DNA from: Chara braunii
Lineage: Eukaryota; Streptophyta; Charophyceae; Charales; Characeae
Direction: 5' to 3'
DNA length: 27,017 nucleotides
Assembly (NCBI GenBank): GCA_003427395.1
Contig: BFEA01000041.1
Coordinates: forward strand, 2,782,399-2,809,415
Under the pieces are notes generated by a model. It searched no databases. It was given only the letters and a program-made list of their open reading frames with translations, and was not told the origin of the DNA. The position numbers were made by a program, and so were the translations under genes. Positions 9,513-16,601 of the stretch are shown here, piece by piece (position 1 is the stretch's first letter; the number at the start of each line of letters is the position of its first letter).

Positions 9513-12500
9513 TGTGCGTTACACATGCACAAACATGTGTGCGCGTATGCAGACGCATGTGCGTACTCACATGCGCTTTGGACTCTGCCCGGGCCCCGCC
9601 CTCATTATACACAGGACAGACGAACGGCATTCAAACGCCTGGTGCACTTACAGGTACCGACTTCTCTCGGCCTGTGAGTGCCGGAACCAAACCGGTTGCT
9701 GATCCAAGCCTGGGGCTAGGTCCCACTTACACGAATAAAGTGCTATTGACCGACGACCGTAGATAGCAGATTCTCTTAATCCGTGCAAGTGGGGCCTTGC
9801 CCCTGGGTAATCACCCATAGGCTGACGGATCAGGTGCCAGGTCTGACGTCTGATTCCTGGGAAATCAGGTCTGGATCATTGGGGCGCGGGAAGGGTGTTA
9901 AGGAATGTGAAATCTCTAGTCCGTGGGGACTGGGAAAGTGTGAATTGTTTTTTTTAAGTATTAAAAAAAAAGGAAGTGTGATTTCTTTTTGTAATTGCCT
10001 TCGGGGATTATGGAGTTGTGGGACTATGAGTCAGACCGGCAGTCACAGCCATGACTGTCTGAGTATGGGGTTCCATGTCGGGGTGTAGGGTCTAAGAACG
10101 ATTATGGGGTCCAATGTTGGGGTGTAGGGTCCTCAGAGCATGAGCAGTAATCCTGAGGTCAAGACTCTGGTGGCACAGCGTCCGCGACTCCACGCTGAGT
10201 TCCCAGGCTTGCAGGAGAGAAAGTGAATCCAGGCCTCGGGAAAGTGAACAATCAGTCTCTATGACTGGGTTCCCAGGCCTTGAGAAAGTCGAGTGTTGTT
10301 CTTCACAGCGCTGACGTATGGAGTCCATTGCCAGCGTGGTACCAATTTGAAGGGCAACATTGTACACTTGCCAGTGAAGGGTGTTGTGATAGTTTAGAGT
10401 GACCGCACTAATAGTAGATGGAGAGGTGGTTGCTTGATGAGGCCACGCCTTTAGGGAGAAGAGCCTGGTGGAGGAGGAGGGAGGAGACATTGTCGTGATG
10501 ATTATCAGGAGTCGGCTGTGTTACTCCGTCTCTTGTTCAGTTTCTCTCTTTTGCCTTCTTCCCTATTTCGGAATTCTATCGTCTTCACCCGAATAGAACG
10601 CCCGATCATTATCCCCTGCATCTGGGCTGAAAGTTGTCCCAAATACAGCTACAATCCCTGGGCGTTCTATTCACCTCAGAGCAAAGGCGCACCTAAGAAA
10701 GCACAGACCTGGTGGTGACAAATGGCAACGTTTGTTTGTTGTAAATTTGTAATGTAGTGCAAGCAGCACGTGATCCTAAGCTTCCAGCCTTAATTTACTG
10801 ATCCTTAGTGAATTCCAGAAAACCTTTGGGCCTGAATTGGACTATTGGGGTGCCTTCTAGGCTCTAAGTTGGCCCTTGGAGGACAGGTATGACTATTCTG
10901 GAAAGTCACGAGTCCTAGGCTAGAGTTAAGGAGATCATACCGTGCCGTGCACAACTCGAAGGGGGAAACGCGAGTTCACCTCCAGTGACAAATGGCGACG
11001 TTTGTTTGTTGTAATTTAGCACACGCAGCACGTGAACCTAAGCTTCTGGCATTACTGACCTGAGTGAATTCTAGAAAACCTTTGGGCCTGAATTGGACTA
11101 TTCGGGTGCCTTCTAGTCACTAAGTTAGCTCTCGGAGGGCAGGTATGGCTATAATTCTGGAAAGTCACGAGTCTTAGGCTAGAGTTAAGGAGATCAGAGT
11201 GACTGTGTGCCGTGTAGAACTCAAGGGGGAAACACGAATTGACCTCCTGTTCCCCTGCCTTCGTCTACTTTGTCATTTGAGGGGACTTGACGCTATGGAC
11301 CATCCTGCCATGTTCACTACTGGATGAGTCGTGATACACTTGTGGGCACTCTGGTATTCCCTCAGTGGAGGAAACCGTGCTTATGGTTCGACATGAAGAC
11401 TGCATGTCTGTCTGGCCTCATGACCATTTTATACTGTGTTGCACTCATGTCTTCAACAGTGGCGCTTGCCTGTCTAGCATAGCAACGTTTCTGCGACATC
11501 CGGGGCCAGTTTCAGGTAGCCAATTATGAGGTCTGGGCTGTGTGGTGCATCTTCAAAGAGCGCGCTACATGAGGAGAAGGTACTGTGGGGGTAGAGAAGA
11601 GGTTGTGTGGTTGGTGCTGGCTCTGCAGCAGCTTTAGGGGTCGTTGACTATGCAGCAGCTTCCTGGGCCATTGATTCCAAAGGATCAGAGGATCAACAGC
11701 CTATATGGGACGGAGGATGTACAAAATGAGGCCGAAGGTCCATTTCTCATCGGGGAAAGCAACCAAAAGTGGATTTAAAACAGTAGAAAGAAGACAAAAG
11801 AACTAAGTTATGTGACAATCTATATGGAAGGGTCCATTTGTAGATGCTTGTCTGTTGAAAATGCATCCGTGTGTGGTTTGCCCGAATTGGAAAACTTTGG
11901 TTTGCCTTAGGTGGATGATACAATGGTGTGCTTTGCCTGAATTGGAAAATTTTGGTTTGCCTTAGGTCGATGATACAATGTGGGAGGTCCACTGCTGCCT
12001 GCCTTGTTTGATTCGAGAGATTACCTCCTTTGTTGCTTATATATGCATGGAAGGTCCAGTGCTCCCTTGTTTGACTCGAGAGACCACCTCCTTTGTTGCT
12101 TATCAATGCAATGCAGGTGACTGAAGTTGATGATTTAATGGAGATCGTGAGACAGGCAGCAGAAGAGGGGAACTTGTTTGTGTTCACTTTGGCAGAACCA
12201 CCTTTGAGGGAGGCTGCAGTACAGGCATGCGAGATGTTCAGCGTTCCTTATGTGGATCTGCTGAGCCCTCTTCTGAATGCGATGGCCCTGCACTTGGGTA
12301 TCAACCCTTCAGGCATTCCACGGGGTGTGGGACGGAAACAAAATCTCACCAAGCAGTATTTTAAGAGGATCGAGGCCGTGGAGTTCACAATCCGTCAAGA
12401 TGATGGAGCTCTCCCAAGGAATCTTCACAAGTCAGACATTGTTCTCGTCGGTGTCTCGAGAACCAGCAAGACACCGCTGTCAACATACATGGCACAGAAG

Positions 12501-15500
12501 GTATGTAACTGCTTTCTTCACCCTTTCCTTGTCGCTTGTGCTTCATGTTCACCTCAGGCTGATGATATCACACAAGATATCATGAGACTTTGAATGAAGG
12601 TATTATTACATAAGTGTGTGGGTTCACAGTGTGTTTCTGTGTTTCAACTTGCTGAAATGCTTGCTGTTGCAGGGGTTCAAGGTTGCAAATGTGCCGCTGG
12701 TTCTTGGGATAGTGAAGGTATTATTACATAAGTGTGTGGGTTCACAACTTCAGTGTGTTTCTGTGTCTCAACTTGCTGAATTGCTTGTTGTTGCAGGGGT
12801 ACAAGGTTGCAAATGTTCCGTTGGTTCTGGGAATCGACCCTCCGAAGGAGCTTTGGGACATAGACCAGAACAAAGTCTTTGCCTTGACGATCAACCCACA
12901 AGTGCTAAGTTCTATCCGACTGGCACGGTATAACAGCTTCGGCCTCACTCCGGCGACAACTCAGGAACCACCAGAGGGCCAGGGGAAGAGGTATAGCGAT
13001 CGAGATTACGTGAGGAGAGAGCTTGAATATGCCCATGGACTGTTCAGCCGGAATCCGAAGTGGCCTGTCATTGGTGAGTTTGTGTTTTTAGCTGTAAACG
13101 TCCAGTTATCTGTCTGTGAACCTCTGACGTTTGATTGGCAATGCTTGTTTGTCCCATTTTGGATAATATCATTTATTCTGAGTAACCATATCCAGGGTGA
13201 GGTGATCCTTCAGATGTAATTTGAGCTTAATCCCGTAAATGAGCTGAATCGTAATGCAGAGATTGTTCGTGTCAGTCCAGCACAGGGGCGGCCTGACATG
13301 CTTCTGCCTCTTTTTGGGCGTAGTAATTGTTTCTGACTGAGTAATAGACAATACGCTGGTATCACACAACTGGATCGCGAAGGGGTTGAATGATGACTTG
13401 AATGCCACTACATGGTAAAGGCGGTCCAAATGCATTTGATGATGATGATGATGATGATGGTCGCGATGTTGACTATGTAGCTATTTGAAAGATGGTGATG
13501 GCGATTTCGTGGCGAGCTCCTTGTCCTCGCTCACCATTGACAGTCAGATTGAAAATGCAAGCCAGCTTCTCAGGTGTGTTGCCCAGCCTGTGTTGGTGGA
13601 CAAGGAGCCACACGTTCGTTCGGGTAGACGCCATGTGGCAGTTTGGGGCAGCAGAGAAAAGAAAACCGTGTGCGTCGACCTGAACTGTTCAATCGAGCCT
13701 ATGTTATGTTGTTGAGGTCAGCGGCCGGAGCTTGGCCACCCTATGTTTAACACGTCCATTGTCGGGCAAAAGACAGTCTCACCAAGTCAGGTTTGGGGAG
13801 GTTGGTGGGTCGTAGGCCGTCACCTTGCAGGCAAGTAAGTACTGGAGGGCCTTCATGTCCTCATTGTTTGCCGATGGGCAACTGAAGGCCCTCTGTGATG
13901 TGACTGCAGCCCTAGGTTACATGTTCAATGCCTTGCACAGAGCATCTGAGAGACTGAAGTCAGGATTTGGCGAATATCACCATGCGAAGATGTTTGGTGC
14001 CAACGAACTTCGGTTGCATCGCTTTCCGCTGCAGGTAGAAGTTTCAAAGTGAAGGGCGTCCGTGTGGTGCGCTGTCGCGCAGTTGATGACAAGTCTGCTG
14101 CAAGGAACCTGCAAAAGAGAAACTCAAATACTCTTGACTCACATGCATGTGGCACGCAGATTGGAAAAGGAATCCCCAAGGCAATGATCACACCACACAG
14201 GAAGCAACTGAAAGGCATCTCAACGATATCCACAGTGCTTAGGCCACCTACCCTATCTGCTGCAATCCTAGCCTGCACTATACCATAGGTCCATAGGATC
14301 ATGTCACAGAGTACCACCATCCTGGTCCCTCGGGATGTCTGCTTGAAGAAAATGTCGCGTTGGAGCTCTTCTCGAAGTTCTCAGTGCCCACCAGGTATTC
14401 CCCTAAATGGTCATCATGAATAGTTAGCGTCATCCACAGGCACTTATCCTGTTTTCATAATGGATATCGTCACACCCATCGGCACTTACTTTTTGAATTC
14501 ACTTTCACCAAGAGAAGAGAGCATAGGACTGCCCCACCCTCCAGACACTGATGAATCAGCTAATGTTGCTGAATGGGCAGTGCGAGGCCCCATGAGCTAC
14601 CCCTAGCAGACAGAGAAAGGCCAATAGGCCCTGGGTCCCAGTCAATCGCATGAAGTCCCAGTTGGCCTGAGACAAGGACCCGTTAAACCTGCCCGAGACC
14701 CAGTAGGTCACGGTCAAGTCCAAAGGACTCCGGAAAGCAGTAAAAAACTGGCCAAGCAGGACCAGACCACAAGGATAGCGCAAGTTGAAAGAAATTCAGA
14801 TGCAGGATGCCGCCAGACTGTAGGAGCATTGAGTTGACATCCCAGTCAATCGCATGAAGTCCCAGTTGGCCTGAGACGAGGACCCGTTAAACCTGCCCAA
14901 GACCCAGTAGGTCACGGTCAAGTCCAGAAGACTCCGGAAAGCAGTACCAACTGTCCAAGCAGGACCAGACCACAAGGATAGCGCAAGTCAACGGAAATTC
15001 AGATGTAGGATGCCGCCAGACTGTAGGAGCACTGAGTTGGCATAGCGCCAGCCAGACGAGGGCTACACACTGTGCAGTCAGCCAGTGCCATAGCTGTCAA
15101 CCACTTAGGAGGAAGATGACCTCCACCACAGCTGAAGGGGACTCCGGAAGGCAATGGCGCCATAGCTGTACGTCACAGAAGCGTCGGAAACTCGAGGTGA
15201 TATTACAAGTAGAAGATCCTTGGGGGAAGAGCAAGGCTGTGGTGAGAGGTGGTACACATTTTTCGTTGTTCACATGTGGTTGACCAGGGGTGTTATTTTC
15301 GGCGAATTTTGCACCGAAACTGTCACATCGTGCCTGATTCGTTGCTTTTTTTCTTGTTTTTTCGTTTTCTGTCATAGCCTTGCACGTGAGAGGCACAGTG
15401 GAGGTGGAGTTCAAAGAAGAATGAGAAATTTAATGGTTTCAATCTGGCCTTGTTCTTTCTTTTTGTTTTTTATTTTTGCATGTTATCACTGTGCCCGTTT

Positions 15501-15866
15501 TTTGCTTTTATTCTTTGTTCCGCAAAGTGCGCTCTTTTAGTTTGTAGTGATGTGACAATATATGTGCTTTAGGGTACGTCATGTGTCCAGTTTTGACATG
15601 TTTGGATCAATAATGAAAAAGTTGGCATTTCGCTGAATTCGTTGGAAGCTTCATTTGAACTCGGGCAGTGTTTTTGTGTTAGGGTTTTATAGTGTTTTTT
15701 CAACTTTTTTTTGTCTCTTTGGCCTGTTTCTTTTTCTGATGTTTGCACTATGGGCCCACGTCGTTTGTTTTTGAAAATTTCGATGAATTTCACATCGAAA
15801 TTGCCAGCGAAAGCGGTTGATATTTGGCCCCCCGTTAACCATCTCTCCTTAATACCGAAAATTAAC

Positions 15867-15898
<32 letters not shown>

Positions 15899-16043
15899 AT
15901 CTGTGCTCGTGCGTATGTGTATGGTCTTGTGACCTACAGAGGTGACTGGACGTGCAGTGGAAGAGTCGGCTGCAATCATTCTTCGGATTTTCCACGAGCG
16001 TCAGAATGCGCATCGCATGCCGCGCATATCTTGGCGGTACTAG
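2883..16043 (+). CDS. RP1: Pyruvate, phosphate dikinase regulatory protein (four exons)
   Basis: Join 2883-5552, 12117-12500, 12797-13073, 15940-16043, giving 1144 residues and a TAG stop. Known family role: a bifunctional DUF299 enzyme, in plants usually chloroplast-located, which inactivates PPDK by ADP-dependent Thr phosphorylation and reactivates it by Pi-dependent dephosphorylation. Seen in the sequence: the entry motif [10 protein letters not shown] (residues 851-860), the P-loop GVSRTSKTP (1002-1010), the ALTINP segment (1047-1052) and the C-terminal block [11 protein letters not shown] ... MPRISWRY ending at the stop. All junctions are GT-AG with phases 0, 0 and 1, and the frame is intact. 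The start is the first in-frame ATG (2883) after an in-frame TAG at 2823. A GTG at 2832 is also open but unlikely in a nuclear gene. Oddities are the ~849-residue low-complexity N-terminal extension, and tandem copies of splice-site or exon sequence at introns 1 and 2 and the last exon. The catalytic part is very secure; the extent of the N-terminus is less so. Confidence 0.93.
4401..4800 (+). repeat. In-frame 201-nt repeat within RP1 exon 1
   Basis: The segment starting GGGATCACGG (4403) recurs from GGGATCCCGG (4604). Both encode GSR....AASPRSNA followed by a Thr/Ser/Pro-rich tail. The spacing of 201 nt (67 codons) keeps the frame. The copies have diverged, which suggests an old duplication in a disordered region. 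Confidence 0.65.
6077..6187 (+). mobile_element. Foldback element, copy B
   Basis: 111 nt. The left arm CTACAATCTTCCGCC/GAATACAACGCACGGTCATTATAGC is complementary to the right arm GCTATAATGACCGTACGTTG/TATTCGGGGGAAGACGGTAG. The loop is about 25-30 nt and contains TTTCAGTCTAGATACA. There is no coding capacity. Confidence 0.9.
6301..6476 (-). mobile_element. U6 retro-insertion 1 with 14-bp target-site duplication
   Basis: The TSD copies are CGCTCAGCAATTTT at 6301-6314 and CGCTCAACAATTTT at 6463-6476, with one mismatch. The right copy starts one base beyond U6 position 1, and the left copy merges into the A/T-rich tail. Confidence 0.85.
6361..6461 (-). pseudogene. U6 snRNA retropseudogene 1
   Basis: Read on the minus strand it is U6 from its first base (GTCCTTCGGGACATCC) through AAAATTGGAACGATACAGAGA, TTAGCATGGCCCCTGCGCAAGGATG in two blocks, to GAGAAATGGTCCAAATT. 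It is full length at the 5' end. A 6-nt insertion separates ACAGAGA from the AGATTAGC segment, which would disturb the active-site region. There is no T-run terminator. An A-rich tail (plus-strand T run, 6310-6357) follows instead. Direct repeats CGCTCA(G/A)CAATTTT flank the whole insertion. This is the signature of LINE-type retrotransposition of a U6 transcript. Confidence 0.9.
6755..6890 (-). mobile_element. tRNA-derived SINE, copy 2
   Basis: The minus-strand head has AGCCTAGCTCACAGTTGG and the B-box-like GCGTTCGATCC at 6843-6833. The body continues GAAGCAGATATTGAG into a stretch containing GGGAGGAGGTGA. Part of this body (about 6741-6822) recurs at 7036-7117 in the same orientation. The head's 5' end abuts a foldback element. 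Confidence 0.65.
6890..7000 (+). mobile_element. Foldback element, copy C
   Basis: 111 nt, near-perfect arms: CTACCGTCTTCACCCG/AATAGAACGCCCGGTCATTA against TAATGACCGGGCGTTC/TATTCGGGTGAAGACTGTAG. The loop has TGTATTTGGCACAACTTGC. It sits directly at the head of SINE copy 2. Confidence 0.92.
7125..7279 (-). mobile_element. U6 retro-insertion 2 with target-site duplication
   Basis: The TSD copies are TGCCCCCTCCAATTT at 7125-7139 and TGCCCCCTCAATTT at 7266-7279, differing by one C. The U6 body and its A-rich tail lie between them. Confidence 0.85.
7163..7265 (-). pseudogene. U6 snRNA retropseudogene 2
   Basis: Minus-strand U6 beginning GTCCTTCGAAGGACATCC, with GTTAAAATTGGAACGAT, ACAGAGAAGATTGATTAGC and CCCCTGCGCAAGGATG, ending at ATGGTCCAAAT. 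Relative to standard U6 it carries a 4-nt GATT duplication after ACAGAGAAGATT. The 3' tail is A-rich (AAAAAGAAAAAAAAG), not a T terminator. Position 1 abuts the right target-site duplication exactly. Confidence 0.9.
7511..7621 (+). mobile_element. Third inverted-repeat element, copy 1
   Basis: Left end CTGGGGCTAGGTCCCACTTA/CACGAATTAAG is complementary to right end CTTAATCACCGTGCAAGTGG/GACCCCTTGCCCCTG. About 111 nt, non-coding, with TATTGACCGTAGATAGCA inside. Confidence 0.85.
7652..7785 (+). repeat. 26-bp minisatellite next to the U6-like block
   Basis: About five near-identical units of TTGTTGTTTGTTTTG followed by TTAAATTTTAA. On the minus strand it is an A-rich repeat that directly follows the U6-like 3' end, the position a retrocopy tail would hold. 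Confidence 0.85.
7786..7912 (-). pseudogene. Decayed U6-like sequence, partly duplicated
   Basis: On the minus strand, 7912-7843 reads TTGGAACGTTACAGAGAAG, then GCATGGCCTCTTCGCAAG, GACACGCGCA and GATTGAGG, an eroded U6 from the mid-5' region to the 3' end. A second partial copy (7838-7786) follows: AAGATCAGCACGGCTTCTGC, GAAAGGATGACACGC and GATTGAGGGATATGGT. The divergence and partial duplication mean it is not a functional snRNA gene. Confidence 0.7.
7940..8051 (+). mobile_element. Foldback element, copy D
   Basis: 112 nt, same arms as copy C (CTACCGTCTTCACCCC and GGGTGAAGAAGGTAG). The loop TATTTGGTGCAACTTTCAG/TCTAGATACAG links B and C. SINE head copy 3 starts at its right end, and tRNA-head-like sequence (CCGAACCAACTGGCCTACC) also borders the left end. 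Confidence 0.92.
8047..8118 (+). mobile_element. tRNA-derived SINE head, copy 3
   Basis: GGTAGCTCAGTTGTTACACC (A-box-like) is followed by GAGTTCGACCTCC (B-box-like) and CTGGAAGCAGGTGAG. It closely matches SINE copy 2 (shared GAAATACAGAC and GGAAGCAG). It starts inside the right end of a foldback element. The 3' limit is uncertain. Confidence 0.65.
8119..8456 (+). other. No gene seen
   Basis: AT-rich intronic sequence with short A/G-rich tracts and an AAAAT repeat near 8370-8387. The open frame at 8531-8857 further on is also unrecognised and within intron 1. Confidence 0.6.
8457..8516 (+). mobile_element. Poly(A) insertion flanked by a 15-bp direct repeat
   Basis: GAACCCGCGGCTTCT at 8457-8471 and again at 8502-8516 flanks GTT plus a run of about 26 A and one G. 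This looks like a target-site duplication around a tail-only retro-insertion. Upstream TTCGAACCC is B-box-like, so a SINE remnant is possible. Confidence 0.6.
8895..9610 (+). repeat. Imperfect inverted repeat built around microsatellites
   Basis: The left side has GGCCCGGGCAGTATACAC, then (CA)n, (GAGC)n and (GA)n to about 9059, then CTTCTTCCTCTTCC. The right side has GAGGAAGAGG and GAAGAAGAAG, then (CT)n at 9452-9508, CGTGTGTGCG and CTCTGCCCGGGCC. The arms are roughly complementary around a centre near 9255. GAGACAAGTTGGG also occurs twice (near 9221 and 9287). Confidence 0.6.
9710..9805 (+). mobile_element. Third inverted-repeat element, copy 2
   Basis: Same left end (CTGGGGCTAGGTCCCACTTA) and right end (GTGCAAGTGGGGCCTTGCCC/CTG) as the copy at 7511. 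The interior is 15 nt shorter, with CGACCGTAGATAGCA conserved. Confidence 0.85.
9806..10575 (+). other. Intronic stretch with small direct repeats only
   Basis: A 39-bp tandem pair, TATGGGGTTCCATGTCGG at 10064 and TATGGGGTCCAATGTTGG at 10103, each followed by GGTGTAGGGTC. Several GAAAGTG... echoes lie nearby. The minus-strand open frame at 10092-10490 is unrecognised. Confidence 0.55.
10576..10674 (-). mobile_element. Foldback element, copy E (inverted, right end truncated)
   Basis: Left arm CTATCGTCTTCACCCGAATA; right arm stops at GGGCGTTCTATTC and is followed by ACCTCAG. The loop (CATCTGGGCTGAAAGTTG/TCCCAAATACAGC) is the reverse complement of copy C's loop, so this copy lies in the opposite orientation. 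Confidence 0.85.
10715..11248 (+). repeat. 270-bp tandem duplication in intron 1
   Basis: Units start GTGACAAATGGCAACG (10715) and GTGACAAATGGCGACG (10985). Both contain AGAAAACCTTTGGGCCTGAA and TCTGGAAAGTCACGAGTC, and both end in GACCTCC or CACCTCC. Identity is high with small indels. The head after AACTC.AGGGGGAAAC has no coding frame. Confidence 0.92.
11249..11876 (+). other. No gene seen
   Basis: Intron 1 sequence with no repeat, RNA or coding signal that I can identify. Confidence 0.5.
11877..12116 (+). repeat. Two tandem duplications ending at the exon 2 acceptor
   Basis: A 55-bp pair (TTTGCCCGAATTGG at 11877, TTTGCCTGAATTGG at 11932) is followed by a 67-bp pair. The latter starts TGGGAGGTCC at 11981 and TGGAAGGTCC at 12048, sharing CTCCTTTGTTGCTTAT. 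The second 67-bp copy ends in the functional acceptor ATGCAATGCAG, where the first has ATATATGCATGGAAG. Confidence 0.85.
12117..12500 (+). CDS. RP1: RP1 exon 2: central domain and P-loop
   Basis: 128 codons, phase 0 at both ends. The acceptor is AATGCAATGCAG before GTGACTGAAG, and the donor is GCACAGAAG before GTATGT. It encodes residues 891-1018: the helix [12 protein letters not shown], the [12 protein letters not shown] stretch, [10 protein letters not shown], the block [15 protein letters not shown] and the nucleotide-binding P-loop GVSRTSKTP (1002-1010) followed by LSTYMAQK. The P-loop has Ser at the sixth position, as in the bacterial DUF299 consensus. As I recall it, flowering-plant RP1 has Gly there, which would make this an ancestral-looking state. 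No frameshift or stop is present. Confidence 0.95.
12595..12840 (+). repeat. Tandem duplication of intron 2 end plus exon 3 start
   Basis: Two copies at about 118-nt spacing, 12595-12712 and 12713-12840. Each runs TGAAGG, TATTATTACATAAG, a TG-rich stretch, an acceptor ending in GTTGCAG, and then the exon segment. Copy 2 has 6 extra intron bases (ACTTCA) and is the one continuous with the rest of exon 3. The remaining differences are scattered substitutions. Confidence 0.9.
12673..12717 (+). other. Possible 45-nt cassette exon: tandem copy of the start of RP1 exon 3
   Basis: It is preceded by GCTGTTGCAG and followed by GTATTA, so it has its own AG and GT. It translates in phase 0 to [15 protein letters not shown], nearly the same as the true exon 3 start ([17 protein letters not shown]). 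Being 45 nt and phase 0-0 it could be included without breaking the frame, duplicating a beta-strand next to the P-loop domain. It could equally be a non-functional by-product of the surrounding duplication. Transcript data would decide. Confidence 0.6.
12797..13073 (+). CDS. RP1: RP1 exon 3
   Basis: 92 codons plus one base (phase 1 end). The acceptor is GTTGTTGCAG before GGGTACAAG, which continues MAQK directly into [20 protein letters not shown], the expected family order. The exon includes [17 protein letters not shown] and ends at KWPVI plus the first base of a Glu codon, before the donor GTGAGT. The segment just upstream is a tandem copy of this exon's start together with its intron. Confidence 0.95.
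13074..15939 (+). other. RP1 intron 3 (2.87 kb)
   Basis: Bounded by GTGAGT and CTACAG. It holds a short (GAT)n tract near 13437-13460, the 204-bp tandem duplication at 14637-15043 and a (GT)n tract near 15868-15898. Open frames at 13485-13715, 13825-14052 (both +) and 13925-14320 (-) match nothing I recognise and show no coding hallmark, so I treat them as chance. Confidence 0.75.
14637..15043 (+). repeat. 204-bp tandem duplication in intron 3
   Basis: Units start CCCAGTCAATCGCATGAAG at 14637 and 14841. They share GGACCCGTTAAACCTGCCC, GACCAGACCACAAGGATAGC and GCCGCCAGACTGTAGGAGCA. Divergence is low, so the event is recent. Confidence 0.93.
15940..16043 (+). CDS. RP1: RP1 exon 4: C-terminus and stop
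   Basis: 104 nt starting after GACCTACAG. The first two bases complete the split Glu codon from exon 3, then [17 protein letters not shown] and MPRISWRY follow, ending in TAG at 16041-16043. This matches the conserved plant RP1 C-terminus (EVTGKAIEETAA...PRISKRY as I recall it). The exon is 2.9 kb from exon 3 and follows a short (GT)n tract. A decayed copy of it follows within the presumed 3' UTR. Confidence 0.94.
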
Positions 16044-16138
16044 ACATATTAGCTGGCCTGCAATAATGCTCTGGATTTTCCATGAGCATCAGATTTGTAC
16101 TTCATATGCCCAGCATTCCCCTGAGCGTACTAGACATG
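15960..16138 (+). repeat. Tandem partial duplication of RP1 exon 4
   Basis: The exon 4 segment from CTGCAAT (15970) through TACTAGACAT (16038-16047) recurs at 16058-16137, about 88-90 nt downstream. Shared blocks include GGATTTTCCA, GAGC.TCAG and TACTAGACAT. The second copy is shifted one frame and lies after the real stop, so it is non-coding or 3' UTR. Sequence just after 16137 (ACATGTGAGTTGACCTCC) looks faintly like the start of a third, more decayed copy. Confidence 0.8.
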
Positions 16139-16139
16139 T

Positions 16140-16600
16140 GAGTTGACCTCCAACGAGGCTGAATTGTCTTCACCTCATGCATACACAAGGATGAGCATCA
16201 AGGGAAGATAGCTTTTTTTTTGCTTGCAGCTTATTCCCTGATATCTTTTTTTTTTTTTCGTGCAGCTTATTCCCTACTTCAGACTGCCTCCTTTCTTCCA
16301 CTATAATTGTGTACTCAGCTTCCTTTACACGATATTTAGGCCTGTAGTGGTCTCTGCTCAGAGCCTGGTCGGTATGTAGTTGTTGGCATGTTCGCGTCTT
16401 GTGAGATCCAGGCATGATCTCGTGAGCATTTGTCCGTAGGGCCTGACTGAACAAAATATAGAACATGTGGTCTCGTTCGATCAGCCTGAGGATGTTGATC
16501 AGGGTACATGCGGATTTCTGACGGCAGAGATTCAAACGGTCGTATGCGTCCTATTCCGCTTTTCCTCCCTTTTATGTTTAGCGATGCTAACTTCATGACT
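16140..16600 (+). other. Presumed RP1 3' flank
   Basis: T-rich runs near 16211-16219 and 16247-16258, each followed within a few bases by GCAGCTTATTCCCT, form a small tandem pair. No polyadenylation site can be placed reliably. Confidence 0.5.
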
Positions 16601-16601
16601 C

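Larger units (their letters stand above)
5553..12116 (+). other. RP1 intron 1 (6.56 kb)
   Basis: It is bounded by GTGAGA and ATGCAG. Its first part (about 5640-5960) is an imperfect CT/CCT-rich tract that gives misleading open frames. The remainder is filled with the foldback elements, U6 retrocopies, SINE heads, microsatellites and tandem duplications listed separately. No independent protein gene is recognised inside it. Confidence 0.85.

Noticed and set aside
8766-9630. Several long open frames on both strands
   Set aside because: They are produced by (CA)n, (GA)n and (CT)n microsatellites.
13485-14320. Open frames inside RP1 intron 3 as nested genes
   Set aside because: Short, no recognised domain, and overlapping on both strands.
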